Notes: a model not told the origin generated them from the letters alone. A DNA stretch of 64,000 bases from Liolophura sinensis (GCF_032854445.1 NC_088307.1:23387953-23451952), one strand, 5' to 3'. Positions 52,771 through 60,374 are shown, counted from the stretch's first letter. Numbers and translations: made by a program.

Positions 52771-54902
52771 CTACAGACATTACGGGCATTGTCTATCATG
52801 ATACACAAAGGTAGAGTGTACATATTCTATAAACACTGTCACTGAGGACAAAATCATTGTACATCTGTTATGAACGTAGCCATGTTGAGAAAGTTGCATT
52901 AATATGTATATTTGCTGATTAGATTATAAAGTGAATGGATTAAATGGATTTTCTGAAATGGTGAACCTTAATATTATATCTGACTCTAATGGTATGTGTA
53001 TGGGAAGGTCTTCCATCAACCTGTGGGTGGCAGTGGGTTTCCCATGGGCTCTCCTCGGTTTCCTCCCATGCACCGTAATGATGGCCACCGTGGTATAGGT
53101 TAATAATATATAAAACACCACTCAATCAATTAATCAATCAAACAAACAGTCTTATTTCTTGCCTGTTGTCTTTCCTCTTAACGTCGATGAACCTATAACG
53201 ACTGCATATATAACGGTGTCGGTAGACTAATATCTTGTCTATCTACATACAAACAGTTAATGTTCGGAAAACAGTTTTTGTCCCGTATCGTGTATGAAGA
53301 ATATAACAGCTCCTATACTGTTATACGAATATAACTGTTACATACAATACACAAATGGGCCTCAGCGCTAGGAAACTCCGATTGTAATAATACCCAAAAA
53401 TGACGGTACAAAAAAATACATACGATTATGCTGATGTAATGCATCATATAATATGTGTAAAGAAAAAAATTTCTTTTGATTTAAAATATTTAAGTGGATG
53501 TAAAAAGTAACTAGTAAAATATATTAAAAATGACGAAATCATAATATCAATCAGCTTTGCATTAAAAGTTATGTATGTTTACACTGAACACGTGTCAAGC
53601 TTGAACAAGCAAGTGATACTTTATAGCGCATAGACAATGGAAAAATCACTGGAAAAATAAACTCATATTTTCCGCCACGACACGACGCCGTCTTTCCATT
53701 CACAACGTAATTATTTGCTCTATCGCACGTGCTCGTCAATAATTACAAGATTATCGATATTTATTTAGTTGACTGATGTTTAACGCTGAAATCAGGAATG
53801 TTTCACTTGCTGGTGTAGGGTTAAGGGTATACAGAGAAAATTTTGTCACTAATTAATTACACAAGAATTGGAAATAAAATTTCGAATTATATGGTCAATT
53901 TTAAAGGAGCCAATGGTTTTGTTATACAATTCATTTTTTGTCATAAATTCGCTTTTAAGCTAAGTATTTACATCGAGATAACGATGATTCGATTTCAGGT
54001 TCAATATTTACATCCATATTGTTATTCATTTTATTACATAACAAAGATTCGCAGTTAAACTCAATATTTACACCGAGATTGTCATTCATTTCACCGGCTT
54101 CACTATCCATACTTTATTCAGAAGAGGTAATGAATGCGTCATGACTCGAGTCTTTAGAGGCCCCGTCGGTAATTGACCTCTATCCATTTAACTTGATCAC
54201 ATTTAATTCAGTTCATTATTTATTAACGGGTAATGCAGACAGATCGCGGGCACAGCCTTGTCTATTTCTGAAAGAATCCTTGAACGATTCGCAAATTAAC
54301 GACCCTGGCATTGAGTATACGTATGCATGGCGCCGGGTGTTTTCACACGTCCTTTGGGCAGACGAGGATAAAAACTTTACACGAAAATGATACGATTTTT
54401 GATGTTGTAATATGATCTATATTTCTATTTACTAATTTCATGAGTGGTTTGCGTCCAATAAAGTTGATTGTTCTCCTTTCACGAAGGAAGTTATGTGTGT
54501 ACGAGTCACTGTGGAGAACACTGGACAAATCATATACAGGGAACTTGACACACAAATATCTATAATATAATTAAAGACGTGTAGCATAGAGAGTAAAACC
54601 AGAGCAGCGATGGCAGTGTGATAGTTGACAAATCGCCGCGGCCGTAAATGAATACGGTCTCTTGTCATTTCGCCTCAGTTAAAGTTTTATTTAAACTGTT
54701 CATGTAAATGCATAAATAGTAGCAAATTACACGCCCCCTATTTCACAGAAACTCGCCAAATACCTGACAAACCAAATTACTTTTATACTTTTAACTGAAA
54801 ACTAATCGGTGCTGTCTTTACTGTACCATTCTATAACCTGATGGTATAGGTACGTAACACAAGAGTTCTTAAAGGTGTCTTAAATTGTCTGCACTTTGCA
54901 TG

Positions 54903-54958
<56 letters not shown>

Positions 54959-56313
54959 GTATTAAATACCTCATGCACAATTTGACAGTATGGATGTGTA
55001 CCCTTGAAACAATGCGTTAGGCACTTGTTCATAGATTCGTGTGAGGTAAATGGCTTTTATCTTACACACCTTGTTTTATTTTATGTCTTACTATATAAGT
55101 AATCTATATCTTCATCCGATCTGTATCTATCACAATTCCATTTCGTCCATGGTATTCGTAAAGGAGAAATACGAAAGGTAAAGGCGAAAAGTTCTTGCAT
55201 ATATGTGGCTTAAAACGACCATCAAATAAAAACAAATCAAAACTCTGCATCTTAACCATTAATCTCTTACTCCACGTTGTCGTCACATTAGGGGAGAGGG
55301 GATTCTGTAGTTAAGCGTTGTGTTTTTTTTCATGGAAACATCTAATAGTTGACCTGATTTAAAACATAAAAAGGGAAATCATTTTCATTTAAAAAAATGC
55401 AACAAATATATAAAGTTGGTCAAAGTACCAAGCGAGTATTAAATTACTGTGTTTGTTGTGCTTTTGGTTTTCTTTGTAATCAAGAATTGAGCTAAGAAAC
55501 TTGAAGTATTCGTTCGAGTGGCCATGCATCTCTTCATTCTACGAATTCAAACGAATATTGCCAAAAGAGCATCTAACTTGCTTTATACACGGGCATCAAA
55601 GTGATTTGTGTGCTTGTCACACAACGGCTATAGAATATTAGCTGTAAACAGTTTATGGACGATATTTATCGTCTCATTATGTGAATTCAAAGCTTCTGAA
55701 ATTGAAAGTTCTAAACGTTCAAGATTACACGTAATATTTAGTTCACCTTATATTCGAATGTAACAAATTTAATCTTTTATTTAAAAAAAAATGCTAAAGA
55801 AGGAAAGACGAAAAAAGCTCTCTCTCACACTGAGTACCTTAGCTTTCAATTAGGCGTGTGAAAATCACATGTGTCTAGCAAAAGTCTTGAAAAAAATGAA
55901 TAGACCGAAGTATGAAAAGCCCGGCATCCATTGTGACTGGGTCTCCGAAACACGATAAGACCCGGTCTACGAGATACTATCAAACTCTAGGTTGGTTATC
56001 GCGTTGAGTGCATATTGTTTGCCACAGTTTTGTCAGTCAACCGTGACTCTTTAGACAGCGTGTAGCAAACAGAATAAGCACAACGAATTCTTACGGTACA
56101 GATATTAGATATTAAGTGATAAGCAATTCTTTTTTTTTTTTTCGAAACAAGGAGATCTGAGACATAAGCTTGCAATCTTACCCTTGAGGAATCTCGCTCC
56201 GGGGGGTGGGGATGAGGATGCGGGTGTGAGTGGGGGTGGTTGCTCACTCTAGTGACAGTTCTACTCTCCATCGTCCCTCGGTCACACATCGTCAGAGTTG
56301 TTTTTTCCACCAT
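15122..56313 (-). CDS. Lhx2/9: LIM-homeodomain transcription factor, Lhx2/Lhx9 (apterous) class; five coding exons
   Basis: The join, read on the minus strand, is 56313-56182, 51795-51590, 45484-45147, 16411-16197 and 15394-15122: 1164 nt, 387 residues plus TGA. Human Lhx2 and Lhx9 are about 400 residues. Layout: His/Pro-rich N-terminus (1-44), LIM1 (Cys58 to Asp110), LIM2 (Cys120 to His173), a basic KGRPRKRK stretch (206-213), homeodomain (252-311) and an acidic then Ser-rich tail to 387. Exon phases match at all four junctions. The class is set by the homeodomain segment RTSFKHHQLRTMKSYF and by LIM2 text such as KTLTTGDHFGMK, both diagnostic of Lhx2/9/apterous. Known for the family: nuclear DNA-binding regulators of neural, eye and appendage patterning that recruit LDB/Chip through the LIM domains. 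Only one such gene is in the window, and vertebrate Lhx2 and Lhx9 are paralogues, so a single ancestral-type gene is inferred. Exons 2-5 are very secure; exon 1 is inferred. Confidence 0.95.
15591..15788 (+). repeat. Family A copy in intron 4
   Basis: A nearly full-length copy: TGATTGGTCTTTTACGTCGT, CGGTCAGCATTATGGTGGGA and an end near AAGCCAACATGAGCGG. It forms an inverted pair with the copy at 15952-16114. Confidence 0.88.
15952..16114 (-). repeat. Family A copy in intron 4, opposite orientation
   Basis: Reverse-complement copy: CATGCTGGCTTCCTCTCTGG, GGTTTCCTCCCACCATAACG, TTCTTCAGTACGGCGTAAAA. It ends about 80 bp from the homeodomain exon donor. Confidence 0.88.
16197..16411 (-). CDS. Lhx2/9: Lhx2/9 exon 4 (homeodomain residues 1-46)
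   Basis: The acceptor TTGCAG| supplies the last two bases of the Gly codon split with exon 3. The exon reads through LDRDAYPQPP into the homeodomain, which begins near residue 252. Helices 1 and 2 include TSFKHHQLRTMKSYFALNHN and PDAKDLKQLAQKTGLSKRVL, identical or nearly so to Lhx2/9/apterous. It ends with CTGCAG|GTCAGT between homeodomain positions 46 and 47, an intron site used by many homeobox genes, including LIM-type ones. The exon is 215 nt and ends in phase 0. Confidence 0.96.
16575..16890. repeat. Degenerate minisatellite, about 50-bp unit (GAATAGGCCTATA theme)
   Basis: Six or so imperfect units contain GGAGACATTATGAGAATAGG then CCTATATTAG. The array lies in intron 3, starting about 160 bp from the homeodomain exon acceptor. 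Confidence 0.8.
17583..17650 (-). repeat. Family A fragment
   Basis: Reverse-orientation 5' end of family A (CCTGAGTACCGCGTAAAACA, then ATAAATAAATAAAT). It pairs in inverted orientation with the copy at 17801. Confidence 0.75.
17801..17962 (+). repeat. Family A copy
   Basis: Forward copy with TGTTTTACGCCGTACTCATT, CCAGCATTATGGCGGGATGA and CGCAGGTTTCTGGAAGACCT. The 3' end is lost. Confidence 0.82.
18899..19060 (+). repeat. Interspersed repeat family B copy
   Basis: A well preserved copy: CTCTAACTGAGGTAAAGTGA, GGCCGTATTTCACCGGCTAC, CATTTGCCAACTATCACACT and GTCGTCGCTGCTCTG. Confidence 0.82.
20450..21070. repeat. Degenerate tandem repeat, roughly 60-70 bp unit
   Basis: Units share AGCAATCAAGCAATGTATG followed by TGTC/TGCC, a CAGCAATCG-like block and CTATC. 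They recur irregularly through the stretch. The units are diverged and the exact period is unclear by eye. Confidence 0.7.
21308..21465 (+). repeat. Interspersed repeat family B copy
   Basis: Forward copy: TAAGCATTTACATGAACAGT, CCCTGACTGAGGTAAACTGA, GTATTTCACCGGTTACTGG and TTTGTCGTCGCTGC. Confidence 0.82.
24527..24566 (-). repeat. Short family A-like fragment
   Basis: AATACGGCGTTAAACAAC followed by a TAAAATAAATAA end resembles the reverse-orientation 5' terminus of family A. Too short to be certain. Confidence 0.4.
27277..27580. repeat. 39-bp minisatellite
   Basis: Eight units start near 27277, 27316, 27355, 27394, 27433, 27472, 27506 and 27545; the sixth follows a shortened unit. Each carries CTCACTGGAACGCCATACCG and a CAGCCATG block. 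The 39-bp period keeps one plus-strand frame open, with a 13-residue repeat of the type HWNAIPRRAAMVP. I see no upstream or downstream coding support. Confidence 0.92.
28605..28712 (+). repeat. Module C repeat copy
   Basis: This copy contains ATTGGCCTTGCGATTATTGA, GGAACGTCCTTATTGGTTGA and CGGCTGGTATACGAATGTCT. The same module occurs at 33215-33312 (minus) and inside a family B copy at 59805-59885. The 95-codon frame here is repeat-derived. Confidence 0.8.
29850..29912. repeat. Direct repeat, two 32-bp copies
   Basis: Two adjacent copies of TTGGCCTATCCACATCAAAC followed by TGTAGCACACA. Confidence 0.85.
30490..30645 (+). repeat. Interspersed repeat family B copy
   Basis: Forward copy: GATGAACAGTTGGAAGAAAA, CTAGCTGAGGTAAACTGACA, ATTTCATCGGTTACCTGTGA and a TCACACTGTCATCGCTGCTC end. 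Confidence 0.82.
32440..32590 (-). repeat. Interspersed repeat family B copy
   Basis: Reverse copy: AGAGAGTAAAACCAGAGATG, TAACGGGTGAAATCCGGCTC, CTTGTCAGTTTACCTCAGTT and TAAATGCTTAAATAGTAGCA. Confidence 0.82.
33215..33312 (-). repeat. Module C repeat copy
   Basis: Reverse copy: AGACATTCGTATACCAGCCG, TCAACCAAAATGGACGTTCC and GGGTCAATAATTGCAAGGCC. It stands alone, without flanking family B sequence. Confidence 0.78.
35252..35390 (-). repeat. Interspersed repeat family B copy
   Basis: Diverged reverse copy: GGAAAGTAAAACCAGAGACT, CACCTGAATTAGGGTTTTAT and CCTGTAAATGCTTAATGAG. It forms an inverted pair with the copy at 35640. Confidence 0.72.
35640..35870 (+). repeat. Family B copy with 3' tail
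   Basis: This copy continues beyond the usual end into TTTAATGATATTATATTCCT, ATAAGCCAGAGTTCTACTGG and GAGGCCTGGTCGCTTTGCAT, which also occurs at about 2975 and 59945. It defines the longer form of family B without module C. Confidence 0.8.
40958..41036. repeat. 18-bp minisatellite (GGGGTCCGATTGTAGA theme)
   Basis: About four to five imperfect units of GGGGTCCGATTG plus a variable TAGA or AACA tail. Confidence 0.9.
44905..44967 (-). repeat. Family B fragment
   Basis: Reverse-orientation 5' end: TTCTTGTCAGTTTGCCTTAT, CCGTTTTATTCTAACTGTAA, CCTAAATAGTAACA. It lies about 180 bp from the LIM2 exon donor. Confidence 0.72.
45147..45484 (-). CDS. Lhx2/9: Lhx2/9 exon 3 (LIM domain 2 and basic linker)
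   Basis: The exon opens after TGTCTAG| with a split Arg codon, giving YYRRFAVKRCARC across the junction, the same join as in vertebrate Lhx2/9. LIM2 ligands are C120, C123, H142, C145, C148, C151, C170 and H173. Downstream, FYNGVAAVQKGRPRKRK (about residues 197-213) matches the conserved inter-domain linker, and its basic GRPRKRK part resembles an AT-hook or nuclear localisation signal. Vertebrate Lhx2 has a long alanine tract in the linker; here it is short. The donor is CTGG|GTAAGT, phase 1. The 28.7-kb intron 3 follows. Confidence 0.95.
45605..45690 (+). repeat. Truncated family A copy
   Basis: Excellent match over the first half (TTTATTTGATTGGCGTTTTA, CGCCGTACTCAAGAATATTT, GGCGGCCAGCATTATGGTGG), then an abrupt break. 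It lies about 120 bp from the LIM2 exon acceptor. Confidence 0.88.
46022..46215 (+). repeat. Family A copy with internal poly-G expansion
   Basis: Family A sequence with a long G run at about 46097-46121 in place of the usual GGTGGGAGGAAAC. The downstream part keeps GAAACCCACGACCATCCGCA. Confidence 0.82.
48210..48373. repeat. 41-bp minisatellite, four units
   Basis: Units start at 48210, 48251, 48292 and 48333, each reading GGAAATGCCCGAATCACAGC then CAAGGGTTCTATAATGGTCA, with few differences. They lie in intron 2. Confidence 0.95.
49338..49422. repeat. 18-bp minisatellite carrying TTAATTG cores
   Basis: Five units with exact 18-bp spacing begin at 49338, 49356, 49374, 49392 and 49410. Each opens with ATTAATTG or a one-base variant, followed by variable, partly GC-rich sequence. 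They lie in intron 2 of a homeobox gene whose class binds TAATTG/TAATTA cores. Confidence 0.88.
49611..49650. repeat. (ATT)n microsatellite
   Basis: An uninterrupted trinucleotide run of about a dozen units in intron 2. Confidence 0.95.
51590..51795 (-). CDS. Lhx2/9: Lhx2/9 exon 2 (LIM domain 1)
   Basis: This exon encodes the complete first LIM zinc-binding domain. Zinc ligands read C-x2-C (58, 61), H (79), C (82), C (85), C (88), C (107) and D (110), the standard two-finger LIM pattern. The segments DRYYLLAVDKQWH and LESELTCFSKDG match Lhx2/9 nearly residue for residue from memory. The acceptor lies after a pyrimidine-rich tract ending TTCAG|ACGATG, and the donor is TTACAG|GTGAGT. The exon is 206 nt, from phase 0 to phase 2. 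The LIM domain is expected to bind LDB/Chip adaptors rather than DNA. A degenerate TGTACACATTG minisatellite begins just beyond the acceptor in intron 1. Confidence 0.95.
51820..52340. repeat. Degenerate minisatellite (AATGTACACATTG theme)
   Basis: Irregular units of about 50 bp share GAAATAATGTACACATTGTA. The array begins about 25-30 bp beyond the LIM1 exon acceptor and decays toward 52900, with scattered GTACACATTG remnants. Confidence 0.78.
52678..52773. repeat. (TA)42 tract inside a perfect 96-nt palindrome
   Basis: TAGCTT, 42 TA units, then AAGCTA. The flanks are exact reverse complements, so the whole 96 nt is self-complementary and could extrude as a cruciform. Confidence 0.95.
52985..53150 (-). 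repeat. Interspersed repeat family A copy
   Basis: Reverse copy: GGGAAGGTCTTCCATCAACC, GGGCTCTCCTCGGTTTCCTC, CACCGTGGTATAGGTTA. It lacks the usual AAGAATATTTC part. Confidence 0.8.
53755..53820 (+). repeat. Family A-like fragment, diverged
   Basis: ATATTTATTTAGTTGACTGA, TGTTTAACGCTGAAATCAGG and AATGTTTCACTTGCTGG resemble the first third of family A. Confidence 0.5.
54578..54726 (-). repeat. Interspersed repeat family B copy
   Basis: Reverse copy: GCATAGAGAGTAAAACCAGA, CAGTGTGATAGTTGACAAAT and CTTGTCATTTCGCCTCAGTT. Confidence 0.8.
54861..54990 (+). repeat. Element D copy with (TA)25 between inverted arms
   Basis: CAAGAGTTCTTAAAGGTGTC leads to TTTGCATGAGGTA, then (TA)n to 54955, then TACCTCATGCACAATTTGAC. 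The arms GCATGAGGTA and TACCTCATGC are exact reverse complements. A matching element in reverse lies at 63914-64000. Confidence 0.85.
56182..56313 (-). CDS. Lhx2/9: Lhx2/9 exon 1 (putative N-terminal coding exon)
   Basis: This exon encodes 44 residues beginning MVEKTTLTMCDRG and containing a His-Pro alternating run before ERDSSR. The chosen ATG is the first after an in-frame TAA and has a strong Kozak context (A at -3, G at +4). The exon ends at a donor reading AAGG|GTAAGA in phase 0, which fits the phase-0 acceptor of exon 2. Nothing in these residues is diagnostic of the family, because the N-terminus of Lhx2/9 proteins is poorly conserved. The assignment therefore rests on position, phase and splice site. 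An alternative is that the true first exon lies elsewhere and translation starts at the Met in the second codon of exon 2. Confidence 0.55.
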
Positions 56314-57109
56314 GCTTGCCAAAGCGTCTTAGTACGATAACAAACTGTTTCTAGTTATTAGCGTACTTCTGCAAGCCATGTGACAGCATTATGTGCATAC
56401 ACCCATGCAAACGTCTGTCCGTTTTTCACTGACAATCTTCTCTTGGAAAATAAGAAAAATCCTCGCTAACTTCAGGCTGAAGATTTTCAGTAAGCAAATC
56501 ACAACTTACTGTATAATCCGACGGACACAACCTGAAATATGCCAGCTTCTGAGACAGTCTCGCAGTTTCAATGGAAAAATCTTTCTATCAGGATTCAGTT
56601 TTAAACTTTTCTGTGCGACATTAGCCCTTCACTTGTGGCTTACGACATCTATTAACAACATCCAGACTTGCTTCTCTGTGTCAAAGTCAATGTCATCTCC
56701 GGCCAGAGATGTATTCCAGTATTAAAGAGCTTCAACTTTGAAGGGTACAGCTGAGCTTTCACGCGAATTAGTTCACTGTTAAGTAGGGTCCTGTATATCC
56801 AAAGTGCTGGTAGCCACCCAAATTGGGACAGGCAAGCGCACGACAGTATTTCTCACAGCTTTTCTCCAAACGGAAATCTCTTTCAGTGTCGGTCACGAGT
56901 TTGCTAAACGATCGTCTGCTTGTGGAGGTCGAAGGGGAGATTGAGCTGGAAGCCTTCAGCTGCCTTACAAATGACACCCCCAGAGTCTCACACGCCCGTT
57001 TATTCCCGGACTTGGTCCACGGAGACTGTACACCGTTTAGCTGCAGGGGTACAAAAGCTTCTGTAAAGAGTCCCTCTTTTAGGCAAGTCTAGAGTTGGGA
57101 TGATTTTCC

Positions 57110-57400
57110 CTACCGACGGCAAGTTGTTCCTCTTGAATAGTTCTCGCTGAAGCCATAATCACATGGGCGTGGTTTTGATCTAGGCTTCGTCTGTCAATCA
57201 ACAGACGATACACTTGGGCAGCAGAAATCCCCGCTCTTTCATTGGTTGCGTAGTTTACTGGAGGAAGTCTTGATTGACAGAAAGGTGCGCCGTCGGCACG
57301 CCCAGTACCGACAGACAACTTGAAGAGTTTATCAACAGTTTGTACCGATTGTAAGAGCATGGCTTTGACGAACAGCCGCTGTGACTGAAGAATGGCACTG
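57110..57400 (-). promoter_or_regulatory. Candidate promoter-proximal block with PBX-MEIS, CCAAT and CACCC-like sites
   Basis: About 0.9 kb upstream of the inferred start codon lies a relatively GC-rich block. It holds CTGTCAATCA (57191-57200) and TGATTGACAG (57271-57280), the same 10-mer in opposite orientation, 80 bp apart. TGATTGACAG is the classical PBX-MEIS/PREP composite site. The block also has a GGGCGTGG (KLF/CACCC-like) motif near 57165 and an inverted CCAAT (ATTGG) at 57241. It has open frames on both strands, which I take as composition effects. Function is inference. Confidence 0.35.
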
Positions 57401-57501
57401 CACAAAGGCAGTCATTTTCCTACAAGTAGAGAACAAAATGCAGCGTTTTGTGTGTGTGTCGACAACAATAAGATAATCAGACAATCACCCTTCTCTTACT
57501 C

Positions 57502-57738
57502 AATGCGAGCCTTAGTGAACTTCTGTTTGGGGCAACTCCAGGAGTATGGGAACTGTCCAACTCTATAGTACATTACAGGCTTTGCTCGATGGCTGTGCTC
57601 ACCTAACCACATCTATTATATCCCAGAATGCTGGCTTCTGTGTTCTTAATCACACGTTATACTGAAGAAATCAACGCCCAGATCGTCACAAAAGTCAGGT
57701 GTTACCTGCAATTGCTGTTTGCATATCGCATTTAGGGA
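57502..57738 (+). repeat. Direct duplication, copy 1
   Basis: It shares TATCCCAGAATGCTGG, TTCTTAATCACACGTTATAC and TCACAAAAGTCAGG, among other blocks, with 58357-58601, about 855 bp away in the same orientation. The copies differ at many positions. Confidence 0.85.
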
Positions 57739-57957
57739 AAGCTTTCCTTGTATCCTTTAGATTTCTATAAGTTCGAACATTTTGGTCTGAAAGTTGGCAC
57801 CCCTGAAAGAACGTTGCCTTAAAGTTATCAGTTTTTAAAATTCGGACATTGACTGCATTGTAAATGTGTCGTTTTCTTAACTAGCATGTAGAAAATATAA
57901 CATATTCTCCCCTAAAACCTTGATATTGTACAAATAATTCACGCTTCTTTATGTGAG

Positions 57958-58105
57958 TTAAAAACGTGTTAATCGCACAGTTGCATTGTCCATTTATTTC
58001 ATTGATAACAAGTTAGTTAAAAACGTGTTAATCGTATAGTTGTATTGTCTATTTATTTGATTGATAACAAGTTAGTTAAAAACGTGTTAATCGTACAGTC
58101 GTATT
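57958..58105. repeat. 59-bp tandem repeat, about 2.5 units
   Basis: AAAAACGTGTTAATCG recurs at 57960, 58019 and 58078 with ATTTATTTSATTGATAACAA between. It lies between the two copies of the larger duplication. Confidence 0.92.
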
Positions 58106-58356
58106 TTCTTTTGGTTCCACAATAACTAATGTATATGTGGGAAGAATTCCCTCTGATGGTGTATATCTTATAGATCGCACAATCATATTTCCTGACTGAT
58201 AGCTGACTGTTGTCCAAACAAGAATAACCCTAAAAATATACATATAATTACCCCAAAAATTGTAATAATGTCCATACAAGTTTCTTTTACAAAGATCAGT
58301 CCATATATATCAAGTCTTCAGTTTAACGTAAGCTTTCTGTGATACTGATATACTTC

Positions 58357-58601
58357 ATGCGAGGCTTATACATTGGACGTTTATTTGGTGCAGCTCCAGA
58401 TGTATTCAACTGCCCAGCGCTATTGTATATTACAGGTTTTGCCGTAGCCTCCATGGCTACGCTCACCTAACCATATCTACAATATCCCAGAATGCTGGTT
58501 TCTGGGTTCTTAATCACACGTTATACTTAAGACGTCAACGCCCAGATCTTCACAAAAGTCAGGCGTTACTAGCAAGCCCTGTTTGCCTATCCCATTTAAG
58601 C
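58357..58601 (+). repeat. Direct duplication, copy 2
   Basis: Second copy of the segment at 57502-57738, with small insertions (for example around CCGTAGCCTCCATGG). Confidence 0.85.
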
Positions 58602-58857
58602 TTGCTTCTCTTCTATGACACAATCAAAAAGAAGAACAGGAAATCTGTGAACAAAGCTGAACTTTCTCAATTTGTCTCCGTGATTATCAGTTGGAGAGAT
58701 CTTCTCTATACAATTAATACAAAGATTAGCTTGTTTTCTTTAACATATCAAAGTTAATAATAAAAATTAATAATTTAATAAAAATTAACATATACTATAC
58801 AAATCAATTCTCCTCCGCGACAATTCCGTGGTTCTGATAATTCCGAATGTCAAGGTT

Positions 58858-58990
58858 GTATTTATTTACCTTTTTGTTTATTTGATTGGTGTTAAGCGCC
58901 GTGCTCAAGACATTTCCATTTATGTCATGCAAGCGGTGATCAGGTCTATGTTGGGTAGGAGATCACCGTCTTTGTTTACGGACATATAAA
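58858..58990 (+). repeat. Family A copy, diverged
   Basis: TTGTTTATTTGATTGGTGTT, GCGCCGTGCTCAAGACATTT, then loosely similar sequence with an internal change. Confidence 0.65.
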
Positions 58991-59386
58991 ACCACCTTGG
59001 CTTAAAGCCACATCTGAAATAGCCTGAGCTGGGTTCAGGACAGCGATCTGCAACTGAGAGGAGAACAGACAATTCATCTTATTCTACGAAACCCAGGTCA
59101 TTGCGTTGAGGAGTTCGAATCTGGCTATTCGCATTTCGGGCTAATTCTTTATACTAACCAAAAGGCTGTTAATTGAGTTCGCATTGCTTGATCGTTGGTA
59201 TCTTTTTTTTTTTTTTTGGTTTCAGGGTGCATGGGCGGATGGGCGGAGTGATTTAGGGCTGTAAACGCATCAATGTTTATTACATCAACACGGTGCTACA
59301 GCGTTTATGAACAGTTTCATTCGATTGAGATACATATATTACCCATGGACTGTACGAGTTTCTAATTCTAATTGTAATGGGATATA

Positions 59387-59530
59387 AGGCGTGCAGCAAA
59401 ATGAGCAAAACCAGAGCTGTGACAACAGCGTGAAAGCTGACAAATGGTCACATCTAACCGGTGAAATACAGCCCCTTGTCAGTTTACCTCAGTTAGGGTT
59501 TTATTCTAACTGTTTGTGTAAAAGCTTAAA
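59387..59530 (-). repeat. Interspersed repeat family B copy
   Basis: Well kept reverse copy: AATGGTCACATCTAACCGGT, CCCTTGTCAGTTTACCTCAG, TTAGGGTTTTATTCTAACTG. Confidence 0.85.
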
Positions 59531-59689
59531 TGTCATTCATATAGAATGACGACCGTCTTCAATGCGTTACTGAAACCTGATGATTGATTCTGTCTTGTAC
59601 GTTACCATGCATAACCAAGTGGTTAGCGTGACAGCCCAGCATAATGACTTAGGAGGCTCTCACCAAGGAGCCTGTGAATGGTATATAGT

Positions 59690-60090
59690 TGGTATATAAC
59701 CCCTAACTCAGGTTATACGACCGTATTTCACCAATTATAAGTGCTAGCTATCACACTGTCGTCACTGGTAACGTTTTACCCTCTATGTGCTGTAGGTCGT
59801 TTTGGGAATTGGCCTTGCGATTTTTGACATTGAACGTCCTTATTGGTTGATGGCTGGTATATACGAATGTCTATTTCAACGCATACATTTTATATGGTAT
59901 TCCTGCATAAACCAGGATTCTGCTGGTTGGCTAAGCATCACCGAGGCTTGATCCCTTTGTATTGTTTTCAAATAATTGTTTATTAAAGATGATGAAAAAA
60001 GGCCGGGTTTCATCGGTTATACTTGTGAATATTTGGCAACTATCATACTGTCGTCAATGTTCCGGTTTTACTACCTGTGTCCCACAAGTA
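59690..60090 (+). repeat. Family B copy containing module C, followed by a second truncated B
   Basis: B sequence (CGTATTTCACCAATTATAAG, ATCACACTGTCGTCACTGG) runs into module C (GGAATTGGCCTTGCGATTTT, GGTTGATGGCTGGTATATAC), then into the B tail (GATTCTGCTGGTTGGCTAAG). A second partial B follows from about 59990. Confidence 0.82.
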
Positions 60091-60374
60091 GCCTTTTATC
60101 TTAGACTGGCCAAACTGACATTCTAATATTACAACAACTAATAATTGTTCAATCAACAGTGAATAAATAAACGCATCTGTAATTTAACTAGAAAATTTTT
60201 TCACCGAGCTTTGTACTTATATCGAAGCCCTGGTTGGCTCATTTGTCCAAGGCGTCGCTCTCGCTGTAACGAATGGGAATTTGTCAAATGAGATCGCGTT
60301 CTCGAATTCACCCCTCACTAATTCAGGTATGTCATAATTTCATACTTCATATACTTTCTTAGTTCTTTGGTGAC

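Larger units (their letters stand above)
51796..56181 (-). other. Lhx2/9 intron 1 (4.4 kb, if exon 1 is right)
   Basis: This is the inferred intron between exon 1 (donor GTAAGA) and the LIM1 exon. It contains a decayed TGTACACATTG minisatellite, two long (TA)n tracts with inverted flanks, and family A, B and D copies. The rest is AT-rich without recognisable features. Confidence 0.55.

Noticed and set aside
56768-57405. Overlapping frames on both strands in the upstream block
   Set aside because: No recognisable domain is present; the GC-richer composition of a probable regulatory block explains the open frames.
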